9,057 nt of DNA from Bacteroidota bacterium (GCA_947460565.1 CANHJJ010000060.1:1-9057), one strand, 5' to 3'. Positions 1 through 7,219 are shown, counted from the first letter of the stretch. Notes: generated by a model not told the origin, from the sequence alone. A program made the numbers and translations.

Positions 1-1766
1 GATTGACCGATTTTGCCATTCATCCTTTGTATGGACAGTTGCCTCAAAAGGAACAAATAGCTGCCATAATGCCAAATAGAAATGGGAAGCGAAAAGTGGT
101 GTTGGCAACCTCCATTGCTGAAACAAGTTTAACGATTGAAGGTGTAAAAATAGTAATTGATACAGGTTTTGCTCGCGTGTCGCGCTTTGATCCTAAGTCA
201 GGTTTATCAAGACTTGAGACAGTGAGCATCACAAAAGATTCGGCCAACCAAAGAGCTGGTCGTGCAGGAAGATTAAGTGCAGGTGTTTGCTATCGCATGT
301 GGACCAAAGCCACACATGAAAGACTTTCAGAACATCGCACACCCGAGATAATGGATGCAGATTTGGCAGCCCTTGTTTTGGATATGGCTAAGTGGGGCAT
401 CAGCCATATTGAGCAACTCACTTGGTTAACACCTCCGCCTAAAGCATCCATCTCACAAGCCATAGATGTGTTGACTAGTTTAAATGCCGTAGATGCTAAA
501 AGAAAAATAACAGCGCATGGCATTGACATACACCAATTGCCTTGTCACCCAAGGATAGCACACATGCTCTTAAAAGCCAAGCAAGACAAAGCTATTCCTT
601 TAGCTGCAGATATTGCTGCTGTATTAGAAGAGCGTGATCCATTGCCCAAAGACAGTGGCATAGATATCAATTTGCGTATAGAAGCCTTGCGCAGAGGTAG
701 GCAAAACAATAGCCTTGGCAATCGTTTTACAAGAATTGAAAAAGTAGCTGAATCCTACAGAAGAATGTTGGACGCTGAGATAGATAATGGCCCTGTGGAT
801 GATTATGAAACAGGCTTGTTATTGGCATACACATACCCTGAACGCATTGCTTTTGCAAGGCCTGGCAACAATGCACAATTTCAATTAGCCAATGGCAAAA
901 TAGCCACTGCAGGTCACCGAGATAATTTAGCAAATGAACCTTGGCTTGCTGTGGCGCATATTGATACAAGAGATGGCTTAGGCAAAATTTTTATGGCATC
1001 ACCCCTTAATCCAAAAGACCTTTTGCCAATGGTGAAAGAAGTGGAAGTAATACAATGGGATACACGCAAAGGTGGTTTGATGGCTAGTAAAGACTTGCGC
1101 ATTGGAAGCATCGTTTTACAATCTAAACCTATTGCAGCACCTAGCGAAAAACATTTGTTAGAAGCCATTTCGAATGCAATAAAAAATGAAGGAGAGTCGC
1201 TGTTAAACTTTGATGATGATTTCAAACAATTACAAAATCGCATACTAAGTGTTTGCAAGTGGAATGGCTTGAAAGATTGGCCTGATGTAAGCAAAGGCGA
1301 TTTGTTATTGCATAATATGGATTGGCTTGGCTTTTATTTATCCAAGGTGAAAAAGCCCGATGACCTAAAGAAAATTAATCTACTCGAAGCCTTGTATGCC
1401 TATATAAGCTGGGAGCAACAACAAGAACTAGAGCGACTGGCACCTGCCAAGATAAAAGTACCAAGCGGTTCAAGTATTGCCATTGAATATTTTGCAAATG
1501 CAGAAACACCCGTTTTATCTGTAAGGTTGCAAGAGGTATTTGGCATGGCTGATACCCCAAAAGTAAATGATGGAAAAGTGTCTTTAGTGATGCATTTATT
1601 ATCGCCCGGTTTTAAGCCCGTGCAAGTAACTTCCGACTTGAGAAGCTTTTGGGACAATACCTATTTTGAAGTGAAAAAAGAATTGAAACGTAGATACCCT
1701 AAACATGCTTGGCCAGATGAGCCTTGGACTGCCATAGCTGTGGCTAAAGGTGGAGCAAGACGTTAA
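1..1766 (+). CDS. hrpB: ATP-dependent helicase HrpB, C-terminal part (5' end outside window)
   Basis: DEAH-box RNA helicase of the HrpB type, cytoplasmic; its physiological substrate is poorly defined in most bacteria. The reading frame is open from the left edge, so the true start and motifs I-III (Walker A, DEAH) lie outside the window. About 587 residues remain of a family usually 800-850 long. Visible in order: the second RecA-like domain with LATSIAETSLTIEG near residues 34-47 and motif VI NQRAGRAGR at 82-90; a winged-helix/HA2-type middle region near 110-260 (TPPPKASISQAIDVL, then CHPRIAHMLLKAK); and the HrpB-specific C-terminal domain near 440-575, with LAPAKIKVPSGSSIAIEY, RLQEVFGMADTP, LLSPGFKPVQVTSDLRSFW and RRYPKHAWPDEPW. 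The last block separates HrpB from HrpA. A hairpin terminator follows five bases after the stop. The TTG at position 3 is only the first codon after the edge, not a start. Confidence 0.96.
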   Translation, partial: LTDFAIHPLYGQLPQKEQIAAIMPNRNGKRKVVLATSIAETSLTIEGVKIVIDTGFARVSRFDPKSGLSRLETVSITKDSANQRAGRAGRLSAGVCYRMWTKATHERLSEHRTPEIMDADLAALVLDMAKWGISHIEQLTWLTPPPKASISQAIDVLTSLNAVDAKRKITAHGIDIHQLPCHPRIAHMLLKAKQDKAIPLAADIAAVLEERDPLPKDSGIDINLRIEALRRGRQNNSLGNRFTRIEKVAESYRRMLDAEIDNGPVDDYETGLLLAYTYPERIAFARPGNNAQFQLANGKIATAGHRDNLANEPWLAVAHIDTRDGLGKIFMASPLNPKDLLPMVKEVEVIQWDTRKGGLMASKDLRIGSIVLQSKPIAAPSEKHLLEAISNAIKNEGESLLNFDDDFKQLQNRILSVCKWNGLKDWPDVSKGDLLLHNMDWLGFYLSKVKKPDDLKKINLLEALYAYISWEQQQELERLAPAKIKVPSGSSIAIEYFANAETPVLSVRLQEVFGMADTPKVNDGKVSLVMHLLSPGFKPVQVTSDLRSFWDNTYFEVKKELKRRYPKHAWPDEPWTAIAVAKGGARR

Positions 1767-1770
1767 TTAA

Positions 1771-1797
1771 AAAAGGGTTGAATCATTTAACCCTTTT
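1771..1797. terminator. Bidirectional rho-independent terminator after hrpB
   Basis: Inverted repeat AAAAGGGTT (1771-1779) and AACCCTTTT (1789-1797). The stem can be extended inward by a G-T and two A-T pairs to a three-base loop. The + strand continues into T-rich sequence and the - strand also ends in a T run, so it can end hrpB and whatever is read leftward from the 1806-2150 region. Confidence 0.88.
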
Positions 1798-1805
1798 ATT
1801 TTTAA

Positions 1806-2150
1806 TTATGATGCTTTGTAAGCAACTTCAAATTCTTTGACAAAATCGGCTAATTTGATTTTAGCCAAACTTGGTTTGCTTTTCCAATAATCTTCTTGAA
1901 GCATTTCATTGTGAATTGATTTTCCTATTTGCACATGCCCATCCAAATTGTTTTTTGGTAAAGCCTCTTGCTACAAGCCATTCAGAGTATTTTCATAACC
2001 AAAGGTAGTTCAAGATGTATTATTGTTTATTTAATTAGATAATTCTTCTACAGTTTCTGTAAAACTGCAGTCATCGCTTTCAATTTTTCGAGTAAAAGTT
2101 AAACACAATGCATATGACCTACAATCGGATAAATGATTTATTAAATCAAT
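1806..2150 (-). pseudogene. Decayed reading frame with three in-frame stops, family not recognised
   Basis: One minus-strand frame reads protein-like for about 115 codons but is broken by TAA (2031-2033), TGA (2010-2012) and TAG (1971-1973). The upstream piece (2150-2034) contains RSYALCLTFTRKIESDD and TETVEELSN. The downstream piece (1970-1806) contains LDGHVQIGKSIHNEMLQED and, at its end, KLADFVKEFEVAYKAS before TAA. No start codon for an intact product is visible. The pieces stay in phase, so point substitutions rather than indels would explain the breaks. The frame ends nine bases before the bidirectional terminator, as a real gene would. It lies downstream of tonB on the same strand. I do not recognise the family. 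It may be a recent pseudogene, or a chance open frame in AT-rich DNA. This is the only content seen in the 410-base gap between hrpB and tonB. Confidence 0.4.
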
Positions 2151-2176
2151 TTATATAAGAGATTTTAAGCATTAAC

Positions 2177-3013
2177 TTATGGCTTAAATCTAAATACGAT
2201 AGTCATAGTTCCATATTGCTCATCTGGACCATCATCTCTGCTTGAGAATCGAGTTTGCAATGCGCCTTGTCTTGCTTTTTCTAATAAACTAGGGTTAAGC
2301 GTAGTACTACCCATTTGACCAGGCGTGGCTTTAATTACGTTCCCATCTCTATCAACAATAATGCGCACAACCACCTTACCAGTTTCGCTTGAATTATCTT
2401 CGATATTTGGCAGCTTTGCTACTTTCCTACCGGTTAAATTATAACTCACGCCATCTTTGCCAGTGCCCAAGCCCGAATCACCTAAACCTGTTCCTTTTGG
2501 ATCTCCATCTGGTGAACCATCATACCTTCCTTCGTTACCTGGGATATCACCACTTCCATAACCACCACCTTGATTGCCTTTTTTACCACCTTTTTTAAAC
2601 AAGGCATTTGTATTTACAACAGGTTCCGCTTCCTTTTTAGGTAATTCAATTTTAGGCTCGTGTTTAGGTTTTAATTCAGTATGTTTATGTTCTTTTTCTG
2701 CTTTCTTTTCTGCTACATTCACCTCATCTGTTTCTTGTGTAATAGAAGGTGGATCTTGTTGGGTTTCTATTGGAACCAGTGTTTCTTGGGTTTGAGAAGG
2801 CTCGGGAACAGGAGCAATATCAGGGCCTCCCATGTTCTCATCACCCAAAAGCATCTTCATCCCTTCCAATTCCATTGGTGGATTGGGAGGAGAGATCACG
2901 AAAAATAGCAAGGCCAATAGGGCAATTCCATGTATTAAAAAAGTGCCTGCAAGCCCATAATAATTGTGCTTTCGGGTCTTACGCTCTATATAATAGTTTT
3001 CCTGTGTGGTCAT
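2177..3013 (-). CDS. tonB: Energy transducer TonB
   Basis: Couples the inner-membrane proton motive force (through ExbB/ExbD) to TonB-dependent outer-membrane receptors. The 278-residue protein has a basic cytoplasmic N-terminus (about 1-19) and one membrane segment (about 20-41) in which T24 and H28 have the spacing of the Ser/His pair important in E. coli TonB. A periplasmic linker follows: Pro-rich near 42-95, Lys/Glu-rich near 100-132 (AEKKAEKEHKH), and Gly-rich near 142-187. The C-terminal TonB-like domain is about 195-278 (LPNIEDNSSETGKVVVRIIV, DRDGNVIKATPG, then YGTMTIVFRFKP). The start is the first ATG of the frame, directly before the membrane-anchor region. In this phylum such genes often follow exbB-exbD; here the neighbour upstream is purB, divergent, so the ExbBD partners must be encoded elsewhere. 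The linker composition makes a fragment of a different family unlikely. Confidence 0.92.
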   Translation of the reverse strand: MTTQENYYIERKTRKHNYYGLAGTFLIHGIALLALLFFVISPPNPPMELEGMKMLLGDENMGGPDIAPVPEPSQTQETLVPIETQQDPPSITQETDEVNVAEKKAEKEHKHTELKPKHEPKIELPKKEAEPVVNTNALFKKGGKKGNQGGGYGSGDIPGNEGRYDGSPDGDPKGTGLGDSGLGTGKDGVSYNLTGRKVAKLPNIEDNSSETGKVVVRIIVDRDGNVIKATPGQMGSTTLNPSLLEKARQGALQTRFSSRDDGPDEQYGTMTIVFRFKP

Positions 3014-3043
3014 AGTTCAACAATATTTTGTAAATATATAAAC

Positions 3044-3061
3044 GAAAGAGCCCGGCCTTTC
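3044..3061. promoter_or_regulatory. GC-rich inverted repeat in the tonB/purB divergent region
   Basis: GAAAG-a-GCC, a central C, then GGCCTTTC: eight-base arms that are perfect except for one inserted A on the left. It stands out as a GC-rich patch in very AT-rich intergenic DNA, 31-48 bases upstream of the tonB ATG. It could be an operator for either divergent gene. Function is inference. Confidence 0.3.
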
Positions 3062-3109
3062 TTATGACATATTCACATCTTCACAATTAAAATGGATTTT
3101 TGTATGATA

Positions 3110-3139
3110 TTGCATAATCCTTTTGGCTGCTTACATTTG
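3110..3139 (+). promoter_or_regulatory. Bacteroidota-type promoter of purB
   Basis: TTG at 3110-3112, a 19-base spacer, then TACATTTG at 3132-3139, an exact match to the phylum's -7 consensus TAnnTTTG with its usual -33 spacing. The -7 box ends only four bases before the purB ATG (3144), so transcription would start at or next to the start codon. The match is seen directly; its use is inferred. Confidence 0.55.
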
Positions 3140-3143
3140 CGGT

Positions 3144-4481
3144 ATGCAATTGAATTCTCTTACATCTATATCCCCTGTTGATGGTCGCTACCGCAGGCAA
3201 ACCGAAAATCTTGACCAATATTTTAGCGAATTTGCCTTAATCAAATATCGCGTTAAGGTTGAGGTGGAGTATTTTATAGCCCTAAGTCATTATGGTTTAA
3301 AAGGTTTGGAAGTAAAACCCAATGAATCTGCTTTAAGAGCAATTTATCAAAATTTTAATTTGGATGATGCAACACGAATTAAAGAGATTGAGAAAACCAC
3401 CAACCACGATGTAAAAGCAGTGGAGTACTTTTTAAAAGAAGAGTTTGCAAAACTTGGATTGCAAGGTGTGAGTGAATTTGTGCATTTTGGCCTCACTAGT
3501 CAAGATGTTAATAATACGGCTATTCCTTTAAGTATTAAGGATGCTTTGGAGCAAAACATAATTCCGAGCTTACAAAAGGTGATTGAAAAATTGGATATGC
3601 TGAGTAATGAATATAAAGATGTATCTTTATTAGCTCGTACACATGGACAAGCTGCAAGCCCAACAAGACTGGGTAAAGAAATATATGTATTTGTTGAAAG
3701 GTTAAAGCAACAACAAAAACAGTTGATTTATATTCCATATTCTGCTAAGTTTGGCGGTGCAACAGGAAATATGAATGCGCATCATATTGCATATCCATCT
3801 CATAATTGGCATCAATTTGCAGATACTTTTGTTAACAATATCTTAGGCTTGCACAGATCTAATCCTACAACGCAAATAGAACATTACGATAACCTTGCTG
3901 CTTTGTTTGATTGTTTTAAACGAATCAATACCATTTTGATAGATTTGAGTCGTGATGTTTGGCAATATGTGGCAATGGATTATTTTAAACAAAAATTGAA
4001 AGAAGGTGAGATTGGAAGCAGTGCTATGCCTCATAAAGTGAATCCTATTGATTTCGAAAATGCTGAAGGAAATTTAGGTTTATCCAATGCTATTTTTGAG
4101 CATCTATCAGCTAAATTACCTATCTCAAGGTTACAAAGAGATTTAACTGACTCAACGGTACTAAGAAACGTTGGAGTTCCCTTTGCACATAGCCTTATCG
4201 CTTATGCGTCATTGCAAAAAGGTTTGGATAAATTGGTTTTAAATGAGGATAAAATCAAACAAGATTTGGAAGACAATTGGGCAGTAGTGGCAGAGGCTAT
4301 TCAAACGGTATTAAGGAGAGAAAATTATCCAAAACCATACGAGGCATTAAAAGTCCTTACAAGAACCCACGAAAAGATTACCCAAAAAACTATACACTTT
4401 TTTATAGATGGTTTAGATGTGAGTGAACAAATTAAATCAGAATTACGTAATATTACACCTCACAACTACACTGGAATCTGA
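3144..4481 (+). CDS. purB: Adenylosuccinate lyase PurB
   Basis: Catalyses two steps of purine synthesis: SAICAR to AICAR plus fumarate, and adenylosuccinate to AMP plus fumarate; a cytoplasmic tetramer. The 445 residues fit the family length (E. coli 456). The N-terminal block SLTSISPVDGRY is at 6-16. KTTNHDVKAVEYF is at 84-96, where the His-Asp pair sits in the substrate site. SEFVHFGLTSQDVNNTA is near 110-126. ARTHGQAASPTRLG is at 164-177, with H167 as the likely catalytic acid. The fumarase/aspartase superfamily signature GSSAMPHKVNP is at 291-301, with its Ser on the flexible catalytic loop. The ATG at 3144 is chosen over the in-frame TTG at 3123 because family proteins begin just before the LT.(I/V)SPVDGRY block and because the putative -7 box would fall inside the longer version. 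It ends in HNYTGI, normal for this phylum. A lipoprotein gene starts one base after its TGA. Confidence 0.96.
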   Translation: MQLNSLTSISPVDGRYRRQTENLDQYFSEFALIKYRVKVEVEYFIALSHYGLKGLEVKPNESALRAIYQNFNLDDATRIKEIEKTTNHDVKAVEYFLKEEFAKLGLQGVSEFVHFGLTSQDVNNTAIPLSIKDALEQNIIPSLQKVIEKLDMLSNEYKDVSLLARTHGQAASPTRLGKEIYVFVERLKQQQKQLIYIPYSAKFGGATGNMNAHHIAYPSHNWHQFADTFVNNILGLHRSNPTTQIEHYDNLAALFDCFKRINTILIDLSRDVWQYVAMDYFKQKLKEGEIGSSAMPHKVNPIDFENAEGNLGLSNAIFEHLSAKLPISRLQRDLTDSTVLRNVGVPFAHSLIAYASLQKGLDKLVLNEDKIKQDLEDNWAVVAEAIQTVLRRENYPKPYEALKVLTRTHEKITQKTIHFFIDGLDVSEQIKSELRNITPHNYTGI

Positions 4482-4482
4482 A

Positions 4483-5043
4483 ATGAAAAAAATAGGTAAT
4501 TTCATTCTATCAATGATAGCTATTGGGACTACATTATATGGATGTGATGATAATAAAGTTATCCTTTACCATGATAATGATACCACCAATTACACTACAA
4601 ATAGTGGTATTAGATCGGTTGACTATAATGCAAAAATACCAGGTTTAAATGCGCAGGTAGTTGATTATACGCTACCAAATGAATACCAACATAAAAGTCA
4701 ATTATTTCCGGACTCAACTTTAGTTATGAGTTGGGATGCGGCAGGTTTTAAGAACGCAAACTCCTTTTTAAAGTATTTTAAGCAAATTCAATTGTTGATA
4801 AGAGCTGATAATAAAGAAGAATTATCTAAGCATATCAGCTTTCCTCTAAAGAATTTGGCAAGCAAAAAAGAATTTTTAGAAAACTATGATAAAATCTTTG
4901 ATGAAGCTTATAGATATGAAGTCCTCAACCAAGATCCTAGTTTCATCTTTCGAAATAATTTTGGGGCTCTTGCAGGACATGATGGTCAAATGTGGTTGAA
5001 GCCTAAAGGAGGATCGTTCACAATTATTGCAATGAACTTCTAG
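4483..5043 (+). CDS. Small lipoprotein with NTF2-like C-terminal region
   Basis: The 186-residue protein has a lipoprotein signal peptide: MKK, a hydrophobic stretch to about residue 17, then lipobox LYGC with C21 as the lipidated residue (Tyr at -2 is unusual). The mature protein begins C-D-D-N-K, an acidic start that loosely resembles the acidic surface-export signals of the phylum without matching them well. Residues 30-60 are rich in Asp, Asn and Thr, like a flexible tether. Residues about 92-186 (SFLKYFKQIQLLIRADNKEE, KHISFPLK, KKEFLENYDKIFDEAY, then GQMWLKPKGGSFTIIAMNF) have the layout of small NTF2/SnoaL-like envelope domains. No catalytic residues can be assigned. The ATG at 4483 is preferred over one 20 codons upstream inside purB because only it starts with a signal peptide. 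The purB TGA is one base away (TGAaATG), so translational coupling is likely. It ends on the shared CTAG with wbqC. Confidence 0.82.
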   Translation: MKKIGNFILSMIAIGTTLYGCDDNKVILYHDNDTTNYTTNSGIRSVDYNAKIPGLNAQVVDYTLPNEYQHKSQLFPDSTLVMSWDAAGFKNANSFLKYFKQIQLLIRADNKEELSKHISFPLKNLASKKEFLENYDKIFDEAYRYEVLNQDPSFIFRNNFGALAGHDGQMWLKPKGGSFTIIAMNF

Positions 5044-5642
5044 ATAAAATAATGCTTGCTATCTGGACCTTGACTAAAGAGCAAATCGATAATAGATAAA
5101 TTGGTTTGAAAACCAAATTTGCTTTCGAAAACTTGGTAATAAGGTTTGAATTCCGTTAATACAAAATCCATTTTTTTTGCACTAAAGCGATTTCTAAAAT
5201 CAAGCTCATAATCTTTAACAAACACTTCAGTATACTTTAGCTCAATATTTATTTTTAATAACTTCAAGCTAAGTTCAAGTAGCCTTATGTTAAATTCGTA
5301 TAAGGTATGAATGTTTTTATCGAAATAGATGGCTTCAAATTTATCCCTGTAATATAAGAAATAAGGCGAGTTATTGTAAGCAGAAATTATGCTTTGCCAA
5401 TGATGACGTTTCCAATCTGTTTCTAATTGTGTTTTTATTTCAGAAATGAGTTGGTTTTCACCATGTTTAATTGGAATTATTAATGGCAATGTTCCATTAG
5501 CGGATAAAATTTTACACCTGTTTCGATAGGTTTGCTTTATGAAGTTTTCTTGGGTCTCAATTAAAATCCCCTCATGCTTTGTCAATTCGCTTATATAGGC
5601 AATGCTAGGCAAATAATGCAAACTAAATAAAGGTAGATTCAT
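5040..5642 (-). CDS. WbqC-like family protein
   Basis: A 200-residue protein of the WbqC-like family (PF08889 type). Members occur in polysaccharide or O-antigen clusters and as lone chromosomal genes in Bacteroidota; the biochemical role is not settled. Family-like blocks: LFSLHYLPSIAYISEL near 5-20, KQTYRNRCKILSANGTLPLI near 36-55, DWKRHHWQSIISAYNNSPYF near 76-95, and near the C-terminus NLSIIDLLFSQGP (181-193), a typical closing motif. The ATG at 5642 is chosen because the family starts directly at the h-x-h-hYLPSIxY block; an in-frame ATG eight codons upstream would overlap the 38-codon ORF before it. Its TAG (5040-5042) overlaps the lipoprotein gene's TAG on the palindrome CTAG. It is the last gene of a pepT-smORF-wbqC group with one-base spacings. 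Confidence 0.87.
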   Translation of the reverse strand: MNLPLFSLHYLPSIAYISELTKHEGILIETQENFIKQTYRNRCKILSANGTLPLIIPIKHGENQLISEIKTQLETDWKRHHWQSIISAYNNSPYFLYYRDKFEAIYFDKNIHTLYEFNIRLLELSLKLLKINIELKYTEVFVKDYELDFRNRFSAKKMDFVLTEFKPYYQVFESKFGFQTNLSIIDLLFSQGPDSKHYFI

Positions 5643-5643
5643 T

Positions 5644-5760
5644 TTATAAGGTTCCCTTCCTGTCATTAAAGTGCGATAAAATTTCGTTATTCAAACTTTC
5701 AGCATAGCTTGGCCAATACTTGACATATAAGTCTGCTTGATTTGAGAAATTACCTCTCAC
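5644..5760 (-). CDS. 38-codon GTG-start ORF bridging pepT and wbqC
   Basis: The reading frame starts with GTG, whose first base is the last base of the pepT stop (TAGTG), and ends with TAA one base before the wbqC ATG (TAAaATG). The peptide begins VRGNFSNQADLYVKYWPSY and continues AESLNNEILSHFNDRKGTL. It is soluble-looking, with an aromatic N-terminal half and no membrane segment. A purine-rich GGGAGGGG stretch lies seven to fourteen bases upstream of the GTG, inside the last pepT codons, at a reasonable ribosome-binding distance. The perfect fit between the two genes argues for real translation and coupling. I do not recognise the sequence. It might be a tiny independent protein, a translational relay for wbqC, or the relic tail of a lost gene. 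It shows no similarity that I can see to a signal peptidase C-terminus. Confidence 0.5.
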   Translation of the reverse strand: MRGNFSNQADLYVKYWPSYAESLNNEILSHFNDRKGTL

Positions 5761-7013
5761 TATTTTTTCCCCTCCCACACTTGTACTAAATTCACCAAAA
5801 CTTCAACTGCTTTTTGCATGTCTTGAACACTCACGTATTCCATTTTGCTATGTATAGCCATTTCACCTGTAAAAATATTAGGACAAGGTAATCCCATAAA
5901 AGATAACCTTGAGCCATCTGTTCCCCCACGTATATTCATTATTTCAGGTTCGATTCCAGATCTTCTGTATGCTTCACCCGCATTTGCCATTACTTGAGGG
6001 AATTGGTCTAACACCTCTTTCATATTGCGATATTGCTCAACTACCTTCATGTCGAATGTGGCTCCAGGAAATTTATCAACGGCTTTTTTCGCCAAATTTG
6101 CCAACCTGTTTTCATACAAGGAAAGGTTAGATGTTTCAAAATCCCTAACAATAAATTGAACCGAACATTGCTCCAATCCGCCTTGGGTGTGAACGGGGTG
6201 TACAAAGCCTTCATAGCCCTCTGTAGTTTCAGGGCACCATGCATTACTTGGTAATAAGCCCATAAAATAGGCAGCTACTTTTTGCGCGTTTACCATTTTA
6301 TTTTTTGCATATCCAGGATGAGCGCTAATTCCAGTAAATGTTATGGTGCAAGCATCTGCCGAAAAGCTTTCACCTTCCAACATGCCTCTTTCGCCACCAT
6401 CAAGGGTATATCCAAAATCTGCATTGAGCTTTTGCATATCCACTTTGTTTACACCTCTACCAATTTCTTCATCTGGGGTAAATAGAATGCGGATTTTACC
6501 ATGTTTTACTTCGGGGTGTTGCAAAATGTAATTAGCAAAATCCATGATTATAGCCACACCTGCTTTATCATCGGCTCCAAGCAAGGTTTTGCCGCTAGCT
6601 GTGATAATATCATCACCAATGCGTTCTGATAAGTAAGGGTGCTTTTGGCTTGAAATAATAACTGAATTATCATCAGGTAGAACAATATCGCTTCCATCCC
6701 AAGCCTTATGAAGTATTGGTTTTACATCTGTGCCACTGCAATCAGGGGCGGTATCCACATGAGAGCAGAAGCAAATAACAGGTGTTTGATTGTCTGAATT
6801 GGCTTCAATCGTAGCATAAACATAACCATGCTCATCTAATTCAGCATCTAATATACCTATTTGCTTTAGCTCTTCAACAAGCAATCTGCTTAAATCCTTT
6901 TGCTTCATGCTTGATGGCTGAGTGTCTGATTCTGGGTCAGCAGTAGTGTCTATTTGCACATAACGCATTAATCGTTCGGCAACAGTGTGTTTATAATGGT
7001 CGTTTAATGGCAT
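5760..7013 (-). CDS. pepT: Peptidase T (tripeptide aminopeptidase)
   Basis: M20-family di-zinc aminopeptidase that removes the N-terminal residue from tripeptides in the cytoplasm. At 417 residues it compares with 408 in E. coli. All metal and catalytic residues are visible: H85 and D87 in CSHVDTAPD, D148 in LLGADDKAG, E182 (general base) and E183 in TPDEEIGRG, D205 in YTLDGGERG, and H388 in GEMAIHSKMEYVSV. A dimerisation (lid) domain lies between about 213 and 325, with GISAHPGYAKNKMVNA marking its start. The segment IRGGTDGSRLSFMGLPCPN at 361-379 is typical of PepT. The start MPLNDHYKHTVAERLMRYVQ fits the family N-terminus. The stop TAG overlaps the GTG of the small ORF before wbqC by one base, so the three are probably one transcript. 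No convincing promoter was found upstream. Confidence 0.96.
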   Translation of the reverse strand: MPLNDHYKHTVAERLMRYVQIDTTADPESDTQPSSMKQKDLSRLLVEELKQIGILDAELDEHGYVYATIEANSDNQTPVICFCSHVDTAPDCSGTDVKPILHKAWDGSDIVLPDDNSVIISSQKHPYLSERIGDDIITASGKTLLGADDKAGVAIIMDFANYILQHPEVKHGKIRILFTPDEEIGRGVNKVDMQKLNADFGYTLDGGERGMLEGESFSADACTITFTGISAHPGYAKNKMVNAQKVAAYFMGLLPSNAWCPETTEGYEGFVHPVHTQGGLEQCSVQFIVRDFETSNLSLYENRLANLAKKAVDKFPGATFDMKVVEQYRNMKEVLDQFPQVMANAGEAYRRSGIEPEIMNIRGGTDGSRLSFMGLPCPNIFTGEMAIHSKMEYVSVQDMQKAVEVLVNLVQVWEGKK

Positions 7014-7145
7014 CTGTTAAGAATTTGGCTTGCAATATAATTATTGATTGGATAATGTTTTTTTTCAATTTGGGTTGACTTGCTCTATTATGGGATAAAA
7101 ACGGCATTTTATTTTTTTGTAAGTTCTTGAATATTATTTATATGC

Positions 7146-7166
7146 GATTTAGGTATGATTTAGGTA
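7146..7166. repeat. Tandem direct repeat GATTTAGGTA x2, period 11
   Basis: GATTTAGGTA at 7146-7155 and again at 7157-7166, separated by one T. A period of 11 is close to one helical turn, so the two copies would face the same side of the DNA, as expected for a regulator binding as a tandem dimer. It lies about 70 bases upstream of the first small ORF. A regulatory role is inferred. Confidence 0.5.
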
Positions 7167-7200
7167 ACAAATAAGAAAATCTTCAAACTTGGGGTTTAAG

Positions 7201-7219
7201 ACAAAACAATGGTTTAATC
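7201..7219 (+). repeat. Upstream block, copy 1 (before first small ORF)
   Basis: ACAAAACAAT (7201-7210), GG, then TTTAATC (7213-7219), 17 bases before the ATG at 7237. The same ten-base and seven-base pieces recur at 7598-7615 before the third small ORF. This is either a shared promoter/leader element or the upstream part of a duplication that includes the ORF start. Confidence 0.55.

Noticed and set aside
914..1657. Minus-strand open frames (up to 126 codons) inside hrpB
   Set aside because: The plus strand carries unbroken HrpB homology through this stretch; the antisense frames have no recognisable motif.
2134..2148. Perfect 15-base palindrome TGATTTATTAAATCA after tonB
   Set aside because: It contains only A/T-rich sequence with a one-base centre, lies inside the decayed frame, and could easily arise by chance; too weak as a terminator.
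2389..3015. Four plus-strand open frames of 69-88 codons opposite tonB
   Set aside because: They are antisense shadows of a clear TonB gene with membrane segment, linker and C-terminal domain; their translations are low-complexity and mutually overlapping.
3123..3143. TTG start extending PurB by seven residues
   Set aside because: PurB proteins begin just before the SPVDGRY block, which the ATG at 3144 provides, and the longer version would run through the putative -7 box.
4423..4482. Upstream ATG for the lipoprotein gene inside purB
   Set aside because: It would add a polar stretch before the signal peptide; the ATG at 4483 gives a normal lipoprotein signal sequence.
5909..6531. Several plus- and minus-strand frames of 62-73 codons inside pepT
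   Set aside because: They overlap conserved PepT sequence including metal-ligand regions and resemble no protein family.
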